64,000 nt of DNA. Source: Paragorgia papillata. Its lineage: Eukaryota > Cnidaria > Anthozoa > Scleralcyonacea > Coralliidae. Each line of letters opens with the position of its first letter. Position 1 is the stretch's first letter. The position numbers and the translations under genes are program-made. The notes below the pieces were generated by a model, which made no database searches, had not been told where the DNA came from, and was given only the letters and a program-made list of their open reading frames with translations. This document shows positions 11,896 to 24,408 of this stretch, in pieces. The stretch spans positions 9,886,501-9,950,500 of the forward strand of contig JAWNZC010000314.1 in NCBI GenBank assembly GCA_035771165.1, given 5' to 3'.

Positions 11896-13954
11896 ATTAA
11901 TAGTTAACTACTGATCTATTCTCTAGCTATAATATTTAACCAGATGTGTTACGAGCGCGAGAAAGAGATTGGACCGTCTTTGCTGCAGGACTTAATATTG
12001 CACAAACAAAGTAAATATAAACCATTGCACCAACCTATAGCGCAATAAGTTATCGTTAACAATCAGTTGACATCCATGCATTGCGTACTTTCAATAACAG
12101 TTCATATTTCAGCTCTGCGACTAACGTTGGAATTCTCAAATAATATCATTAGCTGTTTTGTCAGACTCATCTGCAATTTAAAGAAAATTTGAATGAATTA
12201 AGACGCTAACGGACAAATATTTAATTCCCTCTCTCGGATCTAACATTACAGTATCTTTAATGCATTTTATCAGCAGTTTGACTCTAATTGTACTTACAAC
12301 AAAGCTTCTGCATTAGTCACCCACCAGCATACGACTAAGGACTCGAACACAGCTAACTCTATCAACAGCTTGTGGTCGATATTCTCGCACCAATGGTCGC
12401 GGTATGTCCCTTGGCAGTGGACCATGTACTAAAACGTCTATGGCAGTCGAAATTTGGTGTACTTCCATTCAATTTCACTGCTCTCTCGTGGAACTACCCA
12501 CATGATGAAACACATCCAGAATCTTGAGACTTTCAAATGGCGCTGACGAGCTTAGAATGCAACTGGCTATACTTGGACATCCCTAGTTTAGACAATGATG
12601 GTGTCCATGCGAACAAACGAAAGTTATTACGAACCACAGTTGACCTTCACTTCAGGATGGCAATGTCTCTCTGTTCCCTCTGGCAACGTATCTTCTGCTG
12701 AACTTTGTCCGTAACAACTTGATGATGAAGCCTGTTCGTCGTTCTCCCAGCAGCCTTGTTTCCAAACCTAGCCAGACTGAGACCAGCTCGCGAGACTTTT
12801 TACAGAAGCTAACAGACTTGCTTTATTTCAGCTTTACCATGCTGCTGACTGGATCAATACGAGCTAACCAGAGTTGTGGTCTACTACAGCAACTCAGCTG
12901 AATTGCTACACTGACACTCCCTCACCTGACAATGCACCATGCACTGAAACTTTTACGACGTCATCCAGAATGTTCAGATTCCTAAATGAGACTGTTGGTC
13001 TAATGACCCTAGAGTGCAACTGGCTGTTCTTCAACCTCTTAGTTTAAACAGATGGTGCATGTTCAGCTCCCAGTTTTAAAGACATTCCAGTACAAATATA
13101 TTAGTTAATTGTAAAAGCCATATTTTTTTTTATCCAATAAGCACTAATATTTTTTCTTTATTTTTTGTATTTATCTTTTGTATTTATATATTTTTGTGTT
13201 TATTTTTTTTTTGTATTTTTTGTATTTTTTTTTTTTTGTATTTTTTAGTATTTTTTTGTTGTTTTTTTCTTTAGTCACTTCATATTCTTTTTTTTTTCTT
13301 CTTTTTTTTCTCTTTTTTTGGGGTTATTTTCTTTTCCTAGTGCTTTTCTTAAAACATATTCCTACTCATTTACAACATGAAGACATTTACACGAAGTCTT
13401 ATTTCCACACGACACCAGAAAATGTTCTATTCCAGTTATCAAACGCGTATCATTGTTTGAGTAAAAAAAGCAACCAGGTTTGGTTTTCACAGTAAACTAA
13501 GAAGAACTTTCTGTTTAGAATAATGCAACGCAATTTCATTTTATTTTCACAAACACAAGTAGACGGTCATTTGATGCTGGAAATGCCGGAATAATAAAAT
13601 ATGGTTTACAATTAAAAAATAACTTCAATTTCTGGCACTATTAACTGTATAGAACTTCGTTTGGTGTCGTGTAACATTGGTAGTGGCTTTCTTACATGCA
13701 TTTCTCTCGCACATGCAATACAATATTCTTTTAATATCGACGTTCATTGCGTGCGAGAAACTTGCAAGATCAAGCGTATATGGCTAGCAACATGCTTTCG
13801 ACAACAAAACTGTTGTATCGAAGACTGCAGTACTGCTTCCATGTGCTACGTTTTAAAACTACATAATATAAGACTAGCTATTTTTTCTTTTTTTAAATTT
13901 TTTAAATCTTTTTTCTAACTGTCGCCTGTGACACTATTCTTAAACTTACAACTT
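11896..13954. other. Host non-coding stretch with T-rich tract
   Basis: No gene supported. A T-rich low-complexity tract lies at about 13120-13330; the 105-residue reading frame over it is an artefact. Around 12513-12570 and 12966-13040 are diverged copies of a phrase (GACTTTCAAATGGCGCTGA, TGCAACTGGCT) that recurs at 57402-57450, showing shared dispersed repeat material. Confidence 0.5.
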
Positions 13955-14965
13955 TGGCATTTCAATAGCTCAATGATTAAAACATGCATTACTGGATGAT
14001 GATGAAATATGTAACCTTCGCCTACCAACCGATTTTCAGTGGCCAGGCTCAATGGTTAGAGCATGTTACTGGATGGTGAGAAGATTACAGATTGTTTAAT
14101 GTGTGACCTTCGCTTACCGACTTTCGGATGATGGTGAACAGAAGATTACAGATGGTGAAATATGCAACCTTCGCGTACCATATGATTTTCAGTAGATCAA
14201 TGAGTTAAAGAGTTGAAAGACAAAACTTTTGTTTGGTTCCGTTTAAAAAGACAAACCTTTTTGTTTGGTTCCGTTTAAAACGTTTTTATGTTTGCATCAC
14301 ATGTTTGAGTGGAAAACCAGCAAACATTTGAAAGTTCGTTTTGGCATTTCAGTAGCTCAATGGTTAGAGCATGCATTACTGGATGATGGTGGACAGAAGA
14401 TTACAGATGGTGAAATATGTAACCTTCGCCTACCATATGATTTTCAGTGGCTCAATGGTTAGAGCATGCATTACTGGATAATGCATGGTAATGAAAAGAT
14501 TACAGATTGTTTAATGTGTGACCTTCGCTTACCGACTTTCGGATGATGGTGAACAGAAGATTACAGATGGTGAAATATGCAACCTTCGCCTACCATATGA
14601 TTTTCAGTGGCTCAATGTTTAGAGCACGTTACTGGATAATGGTAATGAGAAGATTAAAGATTGTTTAATGTGTGACCTTCGCTTACCGACTTTCGGATGA
14701 TGGTGAACAGAAGATTACAGATGGTGAAATATGCAACCTTCGCGTACCATGTGATTTTCAGTAGATCAATGAGTTAAATAGTTGAAAGACAAAACCGTTT
14801 TGTTTGGTTCCGTTTAAAACGTTTTTATGTTTGCATCACATGTTTGAATGGAAAACCAGCAAACATTTGAAAGTTCCTTTTGCCTTTTCAGTAGCTCAAT
14901 GGTTAGAGCATGTTACTGGATGGTGAGAAGATTACAGATCGTTTAATGTGTAATCTTACCGTAGC
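13955..14965 (+). repeat. Tandem array of tRNA A-box-like (SINE-derived) units
   Basis: Repeated units carry GTGGCTCAATGGTTAGAGCA or close variants (near 13965, 14045, 14350, 14447, 14607 and 14893), followed by TTACTGGAT, AGAAGATTACAGAT and ACCTTCGCTTACC. The first phrase fits a tRNA-type pol III A box. No clear B box follows, so these are not tRNA genes. I infer local amplification of the head of a tRNA-derived SINE. Confidence 0.65.
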
Positions 14966-15625
14966 AACCGATTTTCAAAATGCTAAAACGTGGCGGATTA
15001 TTTCAGTTCAACATATTTACCATATTTACCAGTAACTAGGCATTGACATCAAAAGCTTCTCGTAAAACAAACCATTGACGAAACTGCAAGGAAGACTGGT
15101 GCGAAACATTTTGCATATATACCAGGACCTATATAGGATAATCAACTTCAAAAAAGAACATTAACTGATACTTTCACATCTAAATATTTACTTTTAAGTT
15201 ATTGACTGAATCCAAGTGTCTGGATCATGTCATAGTGATGGTTTCTGCCAGTGGCCGAAGCAGCGAATGTGAACGTGCTTGCCAGTGACGGAAAGAGAAA
15301 ACAATTTTGATCTAGTGACCACCCAATGTCTCGTAGACACAATTGCCATAGGTAAACCACAGCACAACAATATAACTGTAGATGCACACGGTACACCTTG
15401 AAGCTGACTTGTTAATGACAATAAAAAAACAACCAGAAGAGCGACAAACTGGTGAAGACGTGAAGTGTTAGCCTTGTATAGTCGTAAAATACGTCGTTGT
15501 ATCACAACGTTGAAAGCTCAAACAAAACAAAATCTACAGATTCTATTTCGAGCCTTGAAACTGAAGAGAGAGCCTTTAAAACTATCTTCCCCCAGGTAAA
15601 CAATGTTGTCAGTGATCTATAAGAC
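14966..15625. other. Host non-coding stretch
   Basis: No gene supported. Two overlapping minus-strand reading frames (about 15199-15505) lack recognisable similarity and look like chance. Confidence 0.4.
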
Positions 15626-15712
15626 TACGAAAGCCGAGGAGGGACTTCACACTTCACACTTCACACTTCACACTTCACACTTCACACTTCACACTTCACA
15701 CTTATAGTTGTC
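15626..15712 (+). repeat. 7-bp tandem array (ACTTCAC)n with a shared flank
   Basis: The block TACGAAAGCCGAGGAGGG is followed directly by about nine ACTTCAC units. The same block and the same junction into the 7-bp array occur on the other strand at 52201-52227. The shared unique flank means this is an end of one transposable family rather than random microsatellite growth. Confidence 0.75.
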
Positions 15713-16111
15713 AACCTGTTCGCAGGCTAAATTTGTTGCAATTGCCCGCCGTTCAAAATGGATGAAGAGGTGAGTGTATACCACTGTGTATTAAATTTAA
15801 TATTCATGCATCTTGAGGGGTCAGAGGTCTTCGTTAATTACTTAGCTTTTATCTTGCTGTTTTGTTCTCGCTCTTTATTGCATAATCCATGTAAAGTAAC
15901 AATCATAATATTTCGTAAAATCTTTTGTACGACAGATTTTAATGTCGCCCGTGGGGCACATGGAGCTCGACATATAGATTTGATATTTAATTCTCTTGTT
16001 TATTGTGTATCTTTAGCCAGTTTGTAATGAATATATACAGAATCTAATATAATTTACTAAACTAATCGCAGTTAGTGGCATTTCAGTTGGCAATCTCACA
16101 CCCGGGGGAGG
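15713..16111. other. Host stretch; possible tiny first exon
   Basis: At 15758 the sequence reads ATGGATGAAGAG followed by GTGAGT, a good match to a splice donor. This could be a four-codon first coding exon of a gene or transposon. No downstream exon can be named, so this is only a suggestion. Confidence 0.25.
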
Positions 16112-16301
16112 CTCTCCCGCAGGGGCGGCGTGGCTCTCAAATAGGGCCGGGAAATGATATGCTAGGGGCCCACTTTTAGGGGGGGGGTGTAAAATTGGGG
16201 TGTGGAAACAGCTACCAATAAAAAGGATAAATTGTAAATGACAATGCAGAAACTTTATATTCATTAAGCTAAAAACCTAGAAGAAACTGTCTTTAGTGTG
16301 A

Positions 16302-16586
16302 TTACGTAATGGTATATGCGTCTCTAATATTTACTCTAATATTTACTCTGATGGTGGAAATAGTTTGTTCGGGTTGATTTGAGCTAGAGAACACTTCGTT
16401 GACTTTCGATACTGCATCGCCATCAATTTCCTCAAGTTCATCATTTGAAGTTGGCACAATTCCTAACGTGTTAGCTGTTGTTAGCTCGTCACCTGGGCCA
16501 AGCGGAGGTGGGATTTCTACACAAAATGTCACTAGGTCAGACTTATTTATTTCGTCATTGCGCATTTGCAACGAGCACGTAAACAA
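16302..16586 (-). pseudogene. hAT transposase fragment (second exon-like piece)
   Basis: A 94-codon open frame inside the hAT element, acidic and Ser/Thr/Pro-rich, with no catalytic residues. Its place downstream of the 17158-17346 piece suggests it was the linker region of the same transposase. The match is positional rather than by motif. Confidence 0.35.
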
Positions 16587-17157
16587 GACTCGTCATTTTC
16601 GATAATCTGTCATTCTGTCTTAATTTCCAGTAGCGTAATAGTGTAATAGCGCACGAGATGAAATTCACACATATGTCAGATGATTGAAATTTGAAATTCT
16701 ACCCGGCATTTGGGCGGAAACTACCGAAGAGTGTTGCGCCCGCGGCACAACTTCGCTCAGGTTTCATACAAATTATATACCGTAATAACCGTATAGCGCT
16801 ATATAGAAACTTAGAAATTTAAAAACGAATGAAACAATAATATATTTGCGGTTCCTATCAAGTTTTTGAGTGAATGCGCAAAAGAAAGCTGGTGTAGACC
16901 ACCGTAATGTATTTAAGAATTTGAAGTTTTCTATTTGCGCGAGCGCAGGTGGCGGTCGGCCCGAACTTAAGTGCCTAACAAAGCTTAACTCAAGCGCTTC
17001 AACATTAGATTACCCAAATTGAAAAATCAATTTAATAACTATATCAGTATATCACTAAACATACTTTAAGTCTTTAACCAATATGTAGTAATAAAGATAC
17101 AAATAAATAAGTTGCCGAGCTGTTGTAAGGTAAGCCTTTAGCCATGGGCACAATTTA

Positions 17158-17346
17158 TTATAAATTACCTGTTGAGACTGTTGTTTCATTGGCTTTGAAG
17201 AAGGACGTTAGCGGTTTCACATTCTTCGAGCTTTCAAATAAGAGCTTTGTTTCTTGTTCTCGGCGCTTTTGAGACCCACTTTTATGTTTTTTCTTAGGAA
17301 GAACATTCCCAGAATCACGCGTACTATGCGCTCTTTTGTCAGCCAT
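17158..17346 (-). pseudogene. hAT transposase N-terminal fragment
   Basis: This 62-codon frame begins MADKRAHSTRDSG and includes KHKSGSQKRREQE followed by a PLTSFF motif. That Lys/Arg-rich stretch followed by a SFF box is typical of the first exon of animal ZMYM/TTF-type hAT transposases. The zinc finger and DDE regions are absent from the element, so this is a relic. A GGTAA-type donor after the last codon fits an exon end. Confidence 0.55.
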
Positions 17347-17796
17347 TTACAGTCAATGACTACGGCATATTTATGGCTTCAATTCGCGCAAATGCGCAAT
17401 GAAATAATGTGAACTCTGTTACTCAGACCGGAAGTATATGCTTGACGGGTACCGCAGGGCTTGGGGCCCTAGCTGGCCAATAGTTGGAGCCATGACTTAG
17501 CATCGTTACTCGTCAGTGAAATATAATTGGCAACCTGCAGGGCCTCCAGCACTGAGCACACAGCAGTTTTAAATTTCACAACTATACACGTTTACGCGCA
17601 AACGCGCTTTCGCACACGACCGAACGCTTTACTCCAGGGCCGTTTTACACATCATCGGGGCCCATCTTTCTTCAAATTTTTAGGGCCCACCAGCTAGAAT
17701 TCTAGGGGCAAATGGGGCCCACCAGGCTAGAAATCCTTGGGGCCCACCGGGAAATTTCCCGGTCTCCCGGTGGGCCACGCCGCCCCTGCTCTCCCG

Positions 17797-18876
17797 TATA
17801 AACCACTATTTTGGTCAGCAACCGAGTCATACAGGCGAATTTGTGATGATATGTTCAGGTTTGAAGAGTTTCGTGATTGCTCCAGACCAACCCGTAATAA
17901 TAATATTGACGGGTTGTTATTCTTAACCAACATATTATTGCAAACTCACCACAAACAACCTGGCCAGGCAAGTGTATTTATTTATTTCAGTGTGTTAAGG
18001 TTATTTTGAGCTATTTTAGCATGTTGGATTTCTCATAGAGACAATAAATAGTGTTGACTTGTACAACGGCTTATTTAATGAATTTAGTTCATTCAAATAT
18101 TTAAGCTGATATGCATACATAGACCGGAAGCCCGGTCGTCAATCTGGCGGGAAAATTTTCCAAATATATTGGAATATTTTCTCACGTGATTCCAGCCTTT
18201 GCCAGGGTGTTTGGTCGGCCTGCTCGCTTCCATCCTCAAACGGCCTGGGGATGAGGTTGTCATGGTGCCACAAGTGTCACAATTGATAATTCTAGCTAAT
18301 GGTAGTTGTTTCTTCAATAAACGCTAATAGCTGAGCGAGTCTAAAGAGTGTTCAACATAAATTTGCATTTATTCATGCACATCAACAAATTAATGAAAGG
18401 TGGAGGAACAAAAACTGCAAAATTATTTTGTCAAACAAATTGCAAATTTTAAATGTCATGTGACTAGCTAATATGCCAGGGCAATTTTTGCTGACCTTGT
18501 TGGAACAAAACCCTGGGTACAAGCTACATGTAGGTTGCTTTCATAGGACAAATTTCTCACCAAAACAATTGTGAATAAAACACTTGTGTGTGTGGGATTC
18601 ATTTTTTTAATTAAGTTACAGTAGCATGCAGTATCTTTATGTGCATGAGCAGTACCTAACAGCAAGTGTGCCTGTTGTCTTGTTTAGCTTGCTCAACTTC
18701 TTGATTTAAATAGCTTGGATGATGTAAAGTCAACTTTTGCACAACACAAGGTAAGTTTGAAAAGAAAGATTGCCCTGCAGATACTGTGTAACAATAATTT
18801 AAGTAATTAACCAAAGATATCATAAGGAAATGGTAAATGCTACAATTATTGTCATAGAAAGAAGCTTTATTGTTAT
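17797..18876. other. Host non-coding stretch
   Basis: No gene recognised. Reading frames of 60-90 codons on both strands overlap each other and show no known motif. Confidence 0.45.
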
Positions 18877-18880
18877 TTAA

Positions 18881-19542
18881 GGTGGCTCCATACAGTTTCT
18901 CGAAAAATGGAAAATGCAAGTTTGAGAGTCTAAAACACGTGCATAAACAATTTGGAAAAAGAATAAAACTAAATGTTATGCATAGTTAAACATTCTCACA
19001 ACCAAAAACTGTTACCAAATAAATAGCAACAGTTGTTGCTATGGCAACAATGATTTTTCAAAATGGCTGCCAATTACCTTTCAAACTAATTTAATTAGAA
19101 AAAAACTTTGGTGACCCCCAATTTTTTTTTCATTAAAACTTTTCTTGAAGTATGAGTAATCAATAGGCCAATTTTAAAAAAATTCTGTAGAAGAAATAAT
19201 TTTTTCCCCGAAAAAATCATGTTTGTTAATTTAAAAAAAAATTGGATCTTCAGAATCTTTTTAAAATCGGCCTATCATTACTCATACTTCAAGAAAAGTT
19301 TTAATAAAAGAAAAAACGGGGGGTCACCAAAGTTTTTTTCGAATTAAATTAGTTTGAAGGGTAATTGAAACATCATTGTTGCCATAGCAACAACTGTTGC
19401 TATTTATTTGGTAACAGTTTTTGGTTGTGAGAATGTTTAACTATGCATAACATTTAGTTTTATTCTTTTCCCGAATTGTTTATGCACGTGTTTTGGACTC
19501 TCAAACTTCCATTTTTCTAGAAACTGTATGTATGGAGCCACC
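18881..19542. mobile_element. TTAA-flanked fold-back transposon (662 bp)
   Basis: The element starts GGTGGCTCCATACAGTTTCT and ends with the near-complement, flanked by TTAA at 18877-18880 and 19543-19546. The arms extend about 300 bp towards the centre (for example TTGTTGCTATGGCAACAATG against its mirror near 19370-19400). TTAA duplications are typical of Kolobok and piggyBac elements. It is non-autonomous. Confidence 0.85.
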
Positions 19543-19546
19543 TTAA

Positions 19547-22252
19547 GGCCAGTAAGGGCCACATCATACAATTTTCCACGTGGAGCAACTTTATAGAAAA
19601 CAAACATGAGATTGTATTTTATCATAAAAATTAAGATTGGTAATTTTGTCTGTTTTAATACCAATCTTACCCATGCTGCATGGAATCTGTTAAATAAGAT
19701 AACAGTCTTAGGGATGTTCATGTTGTATCTATAATAGTAATAATAATAACATCACATGCAGGGCTAATATTTACCACTGTACCTTTGTTACATTAGTTTG
19801 TTTACCATGAATAAATAAATAAATAAATATATATATTTAAAATGTTTTTATTAAAACTGTTGTCGGATTTTGGGGCATGAAGAAAGAAAAAAGCAAGTCA
19901 GCTGACGTGATCTGACGTGTCAATATGTCCGTCCTCTAATAGATCATGAGCAACAACCAATGAAAACTCGCATAGCAACCAGGGTATTGTATAAAATTCG
20001 ATGGAGCATAATAATAATTTCAAACGTAATGGGAAACTCATTTTTAATCAGCGAAATAGATATTGTTTTCCGTTGTTTTGTGTCTGATTCTTTGTATAAA
20101 AGAAATTGGGTCCGTGGTTTGACGTGCTCCATTAAGTTATGGATGCACTTGCTGGGAAGTTGGGAGAGCACTCACAATCTGGAATTGTTCTCGTGTAGCG
20201 GTTGTTATAACTTAACTTTACTAAGGCGTTAAAATGTTTAATCTCTAGCGTGGGTTTGTATCCGCATTCTTGTAAGTAGGTTTCCAGATCATTAGTTTTA
20301 CGTAGTGCATTGACGTATAGATAATGTTTGCATACGGTATTTGGCAAAGAAGGTATTGGTGAATAACCACGCAGTTTGTTCCTACATAATGACTGACGTA
20401 ATGACCGTGATTCAGCAAGCTGACTGTCGCTGAAATGTAAGATATATAAACACAGCAACTCGATGGATTAGATTAGATTTAGAAGCGAGAGTTGTGAGAC
20501 TGAGTGACCGAGATGTGAGAACCGAAGGTGCGATGTAGCTAGAGAAGACGTTTGTAACGTTCAGCTGTTCAATCTCGTTTGTCAATAAAGTTGTTCCAGA
20601 ATCAGAGAAGAAAGTCTCTGCACTATGGCCCAAAAACACGCTACACTCGGCTATCGCCTCGACCAACTCTTACGCTTTTTTCGTGCTCTCCCGACTTCCC
20701 ACGTGCGTCCATAACCCAATGAAACACGCCAAACCATGAACCATTTCTTAAATAAAAATGATTTACCTGAGTATGACTGACACTATACCTATATACCTTA
20801 ATTTATGCAGCTTTTGTTTTAATATATTAATTTATTTTTATACTTAATTTTTAATTACCATTTAATCTTTTTTTCAACATGATTATCAAACATTTAACAT
20901 TGTTCTTAGAGCTACTTGGGTTCTAGTATCAAGGTAGCAACAAGTAGGCCTTTGGCCCTTGCCATTCATGACTATTTGTCCAGAGTTTAGCCCTGAAGAA
21001 AGCCGGTAAACAATAAGAAAAATTACCAAAAGATCTTAAAATGATTTTTGATTTGTTGTACGGTATATTTATCCATGGACAGTAAGATCAAAGTCCTAAA
21101 AAGTTGGGTGAGAATACAGTATCTCAAACACATTTAGTTTAAAGATAAATAATGTTATACAAATCTGTTGGTACAATATATAATATACTTCGAGATGGAA
21201 AGCGTTTCCTCTTGACTTATCAGTTTTTACTACATATTTTGATGAATAGGTACACAGCATACGGGCTGTTAAGATGATTTCCGATGCACAGTTTGAGAGT
21301 ATGGGCGTAGCCATTGGCCAGGTGGCAACGATAAAGGCAGCGTTATCTGAAGGGTCAACAGGTATAGTTTCATATACAAGTAGAAAATAATATATTGGCA
21401 CAAGCATTATGCAACTTAAAATAAGATAAGACCAGGCAACAGTCTTTTGGCAGGGTGAGGTTAACTGATAATAAAATCAGTACCACACAAGATGGTTGCC
21501 ACGACTCGCGCTGGATATTTTTGCTGTTCGCGAAAGCTGCCAAAAATGTGAGTTATATTTGAAAAAAGAAAGTTATTTTTTAAAGTAACGAGTTAGTCCG
21601 TTAGGGCTTTTTACATGCGTACAAATCTTGTTGGTACACAATTTATTTAGCGAATCTTTGTTGAACGCTTGAAACAATGACGTTGCAACCACGTCCCAAG
21701 AGATTGAACTTAATGATTTGGCTAAATTCGGTCGATCGCAATTAGAATTACCGAACATAATTTTCTCAAATTGATCATACAATGTGAAGTATTACATTTG
21801 AAACAATGATAAATTAAATGTTCAAAACAGACCTTCTCACACATCATTAGATATTACTAGCACTTTGACCAATTGAGTGGCTTGATTTACGATACGTGTA
21901 CGTACCAACCACAAACATAGTTAATTCAAATAGGCAGTGCTTTGAAGAAAAGGAAAATTGAAAAGAAACCTGCAATAAATTTGTATAATATTAATTTAAG
22001 CATGCAGTATTTGGAAATGTTTTCTAAAACACTAGGCTGCATTTAGAAGTAATTTCTAAATACAGTTTTTGGTATTTGACAATACTGCTTTCGAAACCAA
22101 CAGTAACGACTTTACCAGTGTCCAATTTAACTTAACACAAAGAAAATATAAATAAAAAGGTGAGCGCATTCAACACACGCAAGCATATAATGATAAACTA
22201 TATAACAAACCAAACAATTATACATACGTTGTAGGTATATATGTAGTTCAAA
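19547..22252. other. Host non-coding stretch
   Basis: No gene supported. Minus-strand frames of 84-108 codons at 20132-20666 overlap and have no recognisable domain; exons of an unrecognised gene cannot be excluded. An ATAA microsatellite lies near 19810-19835. Confidence 0.4.
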
Positions 22253-22256
22253 TTAA

Positions 22257-22831
22257 AGTGTCCCTATGGCCTGCGGGATCTTTACATATTTAAATAACTT
22301 AGGTAAAAAGAAAATGTTCTTAGGTTAAAAGAAAATGTTTCCCGAAATATTTTCTCAAAAATATTAAATCCCCACCCATTAACAGCGCTCCAAAGTTAGT
22401 ATCTCTATAACTGTGACCGTGCATTAGGGCCCTGGTGCGAGTATACTGTGACGTCATGGTCGGGACCGAATTTCTGGCTCTCATGGACTTTTTAATGTGT
22501 TTTTGGTATTGCGTCTCTTAAACCTTTATTTAAGCAGTGAGAATTTTAGAAAATATAATTACATCTCGAACACAATGCAAGGTTGCCAACTTTGAACTTA
22601 CAGTGACAGTAATTTTGGTGTTCCGACTGTGACGTAGTTCTATCAATTAGAGCCCAGGCCCACGAAAAACGGTCTAACTTTGAAAATGGCTTGATTTGGG
22701 CTGGTTTGGCCAACTTTGGAGCGCTGTTAATGGGTGGGGATTTAATATTTTTGAGAAAAAATTTCGGGAAACATTTTCTTTGAACCTAAGTTATTTAAAT
22801 ATGTAAAGATCCCACAGGCCATAGAGGCACT
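22257..22831. mobile_element. TTAA-flanked fold-back transposon (575 bp)
   Basis: The ends AGTGTCCCTATGGCCTG and CAGGCCATAGAGGCACT are near-perfect inverted repeats flanked by TTAA (22253-22256, 22832-22835). The arms continue inward through CTTTACATATTTAAATAACTTA and TTAATGGGTGGGGATTTAAT. No protein is encoded. Confidence 0.82.
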
Positions 22832-22916
22832 TTAACCCGAAGAGAAATGCGCATGCGAATAATGCATTTTATTATATAAAATAGAGTGTTTTATTGATTT
22901 TTCCACCACTAATAAA

Positions 22917-22974
22917 AGTGATAATCTCACATGTGCGATTATTTATGATAATCGCACATGTGACGATTATCACT
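22917..22974. repeat. 58-bp palindrome
   Basis: AGTGATAATCTCACATGTGC on the left is mirrored at the right with a short TTATG-like centre. It may be one end structure of a longer fold-back element whose other end is the palindrome at 23776-23905. Confidence 0.75.
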
Positions 22975-22994
22975 GAATCAGCATTATAGTTTAA

Positions 22995-23722
22995 GGTTAC
23001 GTAACACCTTGGAGTAGTGCTTTGCGAAAAATGCAACTGCGCGATGAGTTTAAAAGCAATCAAATTCAAATTTTTACAGTTTATAGCAAAATGATTGTAG
23101 AATTGGACAGTTGATGTACAATTTTGAAAAGTATTTAAACTTGTTTTGTTTTGACAAAATTCTGAAAACGCATTCGCTTTGCGCCGCGACTTTTGTTGAA
23201 CTACAGTTTTAATCAAATCATGTAAAAATAGTTTTAATTGAAACTCAACTAGCTGTTCTACAAACGTGTGTGCGGTAGCTATGGTTTTTTTTTGTTATTT
23301 TTGAGATATAAGGCATTCTTTCGCGACCTCAGTTAAGTTGCGTGCATACCATGAATCGTAGTCGATTACTCAGAAATGAAAACAAAATCGTATAGCTACC
23401 GCACACACTTTTGAAGCTCTTAATGTCTCCGATACATTGTGAAAATTTGATCAAAAAATCAAAAAAAATCGACCAAAACCCGTGTTCAACAAGTCTTTGA
23501 ATACGGCAGTTTAGCTGAAATTTAAAGCTGAAGAAACAAGCCTTGGAACATTTAAATTTCGCGGGAAAACAGAGCTGCTTGCAATTTTCATCGCTAAATA
23601 TCTTAATGAATTTTGCTTTAAACGAAATAAACTTTTCAAAACCTTTCAGCATTTGGCTTAAGGCAGCAAATTACGCAAAAAAATTTTTTAGTATTTTTAA
23701 ATTTCTGTGGTGTAACGTAACC
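22995..23722. mobile_element. TTAA-flanked transposon (728 bp)
   Basis: The ends GGTTACGTAACACC and GGTGTAACGTAACC are inverted copies with TTAA on both sides (22991-22994, 23723-23726). Overlapping reading frames on both strands show no transposase motif. It is the third TTAA-type element within 5 kb. Confidence 0.82.
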
Positions 23723-23775
23723 TTAATGCAATTTTTGCAAGGCAATAGGACAATTTTTTTTATAATAAACAGAAC

Positions 23776-23905
23776 AATACATGGATGCTTGGAAATATGA
23801 AATTTATTTCTCGTGTTGAACAGGATATCTCACGAGTGAGCTCACTCGTGAGATATCCTGTTCAACACGAGAAATAAATTTCATATTTCCGCACATCCAT
23901 GTATT
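23776..23905. repeat. 130-bp near-perfect palindrome, no spacer
   Basis: The centre is CGAGTGAGCTCACTCG at 23840/23841. The arms of 65 bp end with AATACATGGATG and CATCCATGTATT and have only a few mismatches near the outer ends. It could extrude a cruciform. Confidence 0.88.
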
Positions 23906-24408
23906 ATTCTCTATATTAACTCTTATTCTTAGTTATCCAATAGTATTGAGTAAAAACTGGCAAAAAATCAAAACTGCACGCGCCTGATAGTCTACTTCTT
24001 GAAGTCTTAAGAGAATAAATATGACAACCAGATTATATTACGTTTTCTCCTGCATTATAAACATCGGTTTTTATCTTCTCCATGACTTTGTCTACAATAT
24101 TCCTGCAGAAACAAGCAATACCAAATCGCCAATGTATTCCTGACTAGAATGATTTAGTTTTTTAAACCAGCACATCAATCCTATACCCAGTCGTTAAGAA
24201 ATGAATATCCTATTTCTTTTCGAGCGAATTTCTCTCTGTCATTGAGCCCATTTACACAGGAAATTTTTGCTTTCTGTTTGGAGTTCTATTTTAAACCTGT
24301 TCCCGGCCAATTAACGTAACGCAGAGGACGCACAGTCAGTCAATAAAGATCGAGTAATTTTACCCTTGAAAAACTAATATTTGTTATAACATATTTTAAA
24401 CTATTTAT

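Larger units (their letters stand above)
16120..17788 (-). mobile_element. Internally deleted hAT transposon
   Basis: The ends CAGGGGCGGCGTGG and its complement CCACGCCGCCCCTG are hAT-type termini. They are flanked by a perfect 8-bp duplication CTCTCCCG (16112-16119 and 17789-17796), the length typical of hAT. The interior holds minus-strand pieces of a transposase N-terminal region (17158-17346, 16302-16586) but no catalytic domain or BED-RNase H region, so it cannot move by itself. Confidence 0.88.

Noticed and set aside
13178..13495. 105-codon Phe-rich frame
   Set aside because: It translates a T-rich low-complexity tract; no motif and no support.
14340..14470. tRNA genes in the A-box array
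   Set aside because: No B box, no acceptor or anticodon stems, and many imperfect tandem copies.
15644..15712. Interstitial telomere repeat (7-bp units)
   Set aside because: The unit ACTTCAC is not an animal telomere repeat, and the array shares a unique flank with another locus, which fits a transposon.
20132..20666. Two overlapping minus-strand frames (108 and 84 codons) as host exons
   Set aside because: No recognisable domain and no convincing splice sites. Kept only as a possibility in the stretch description.
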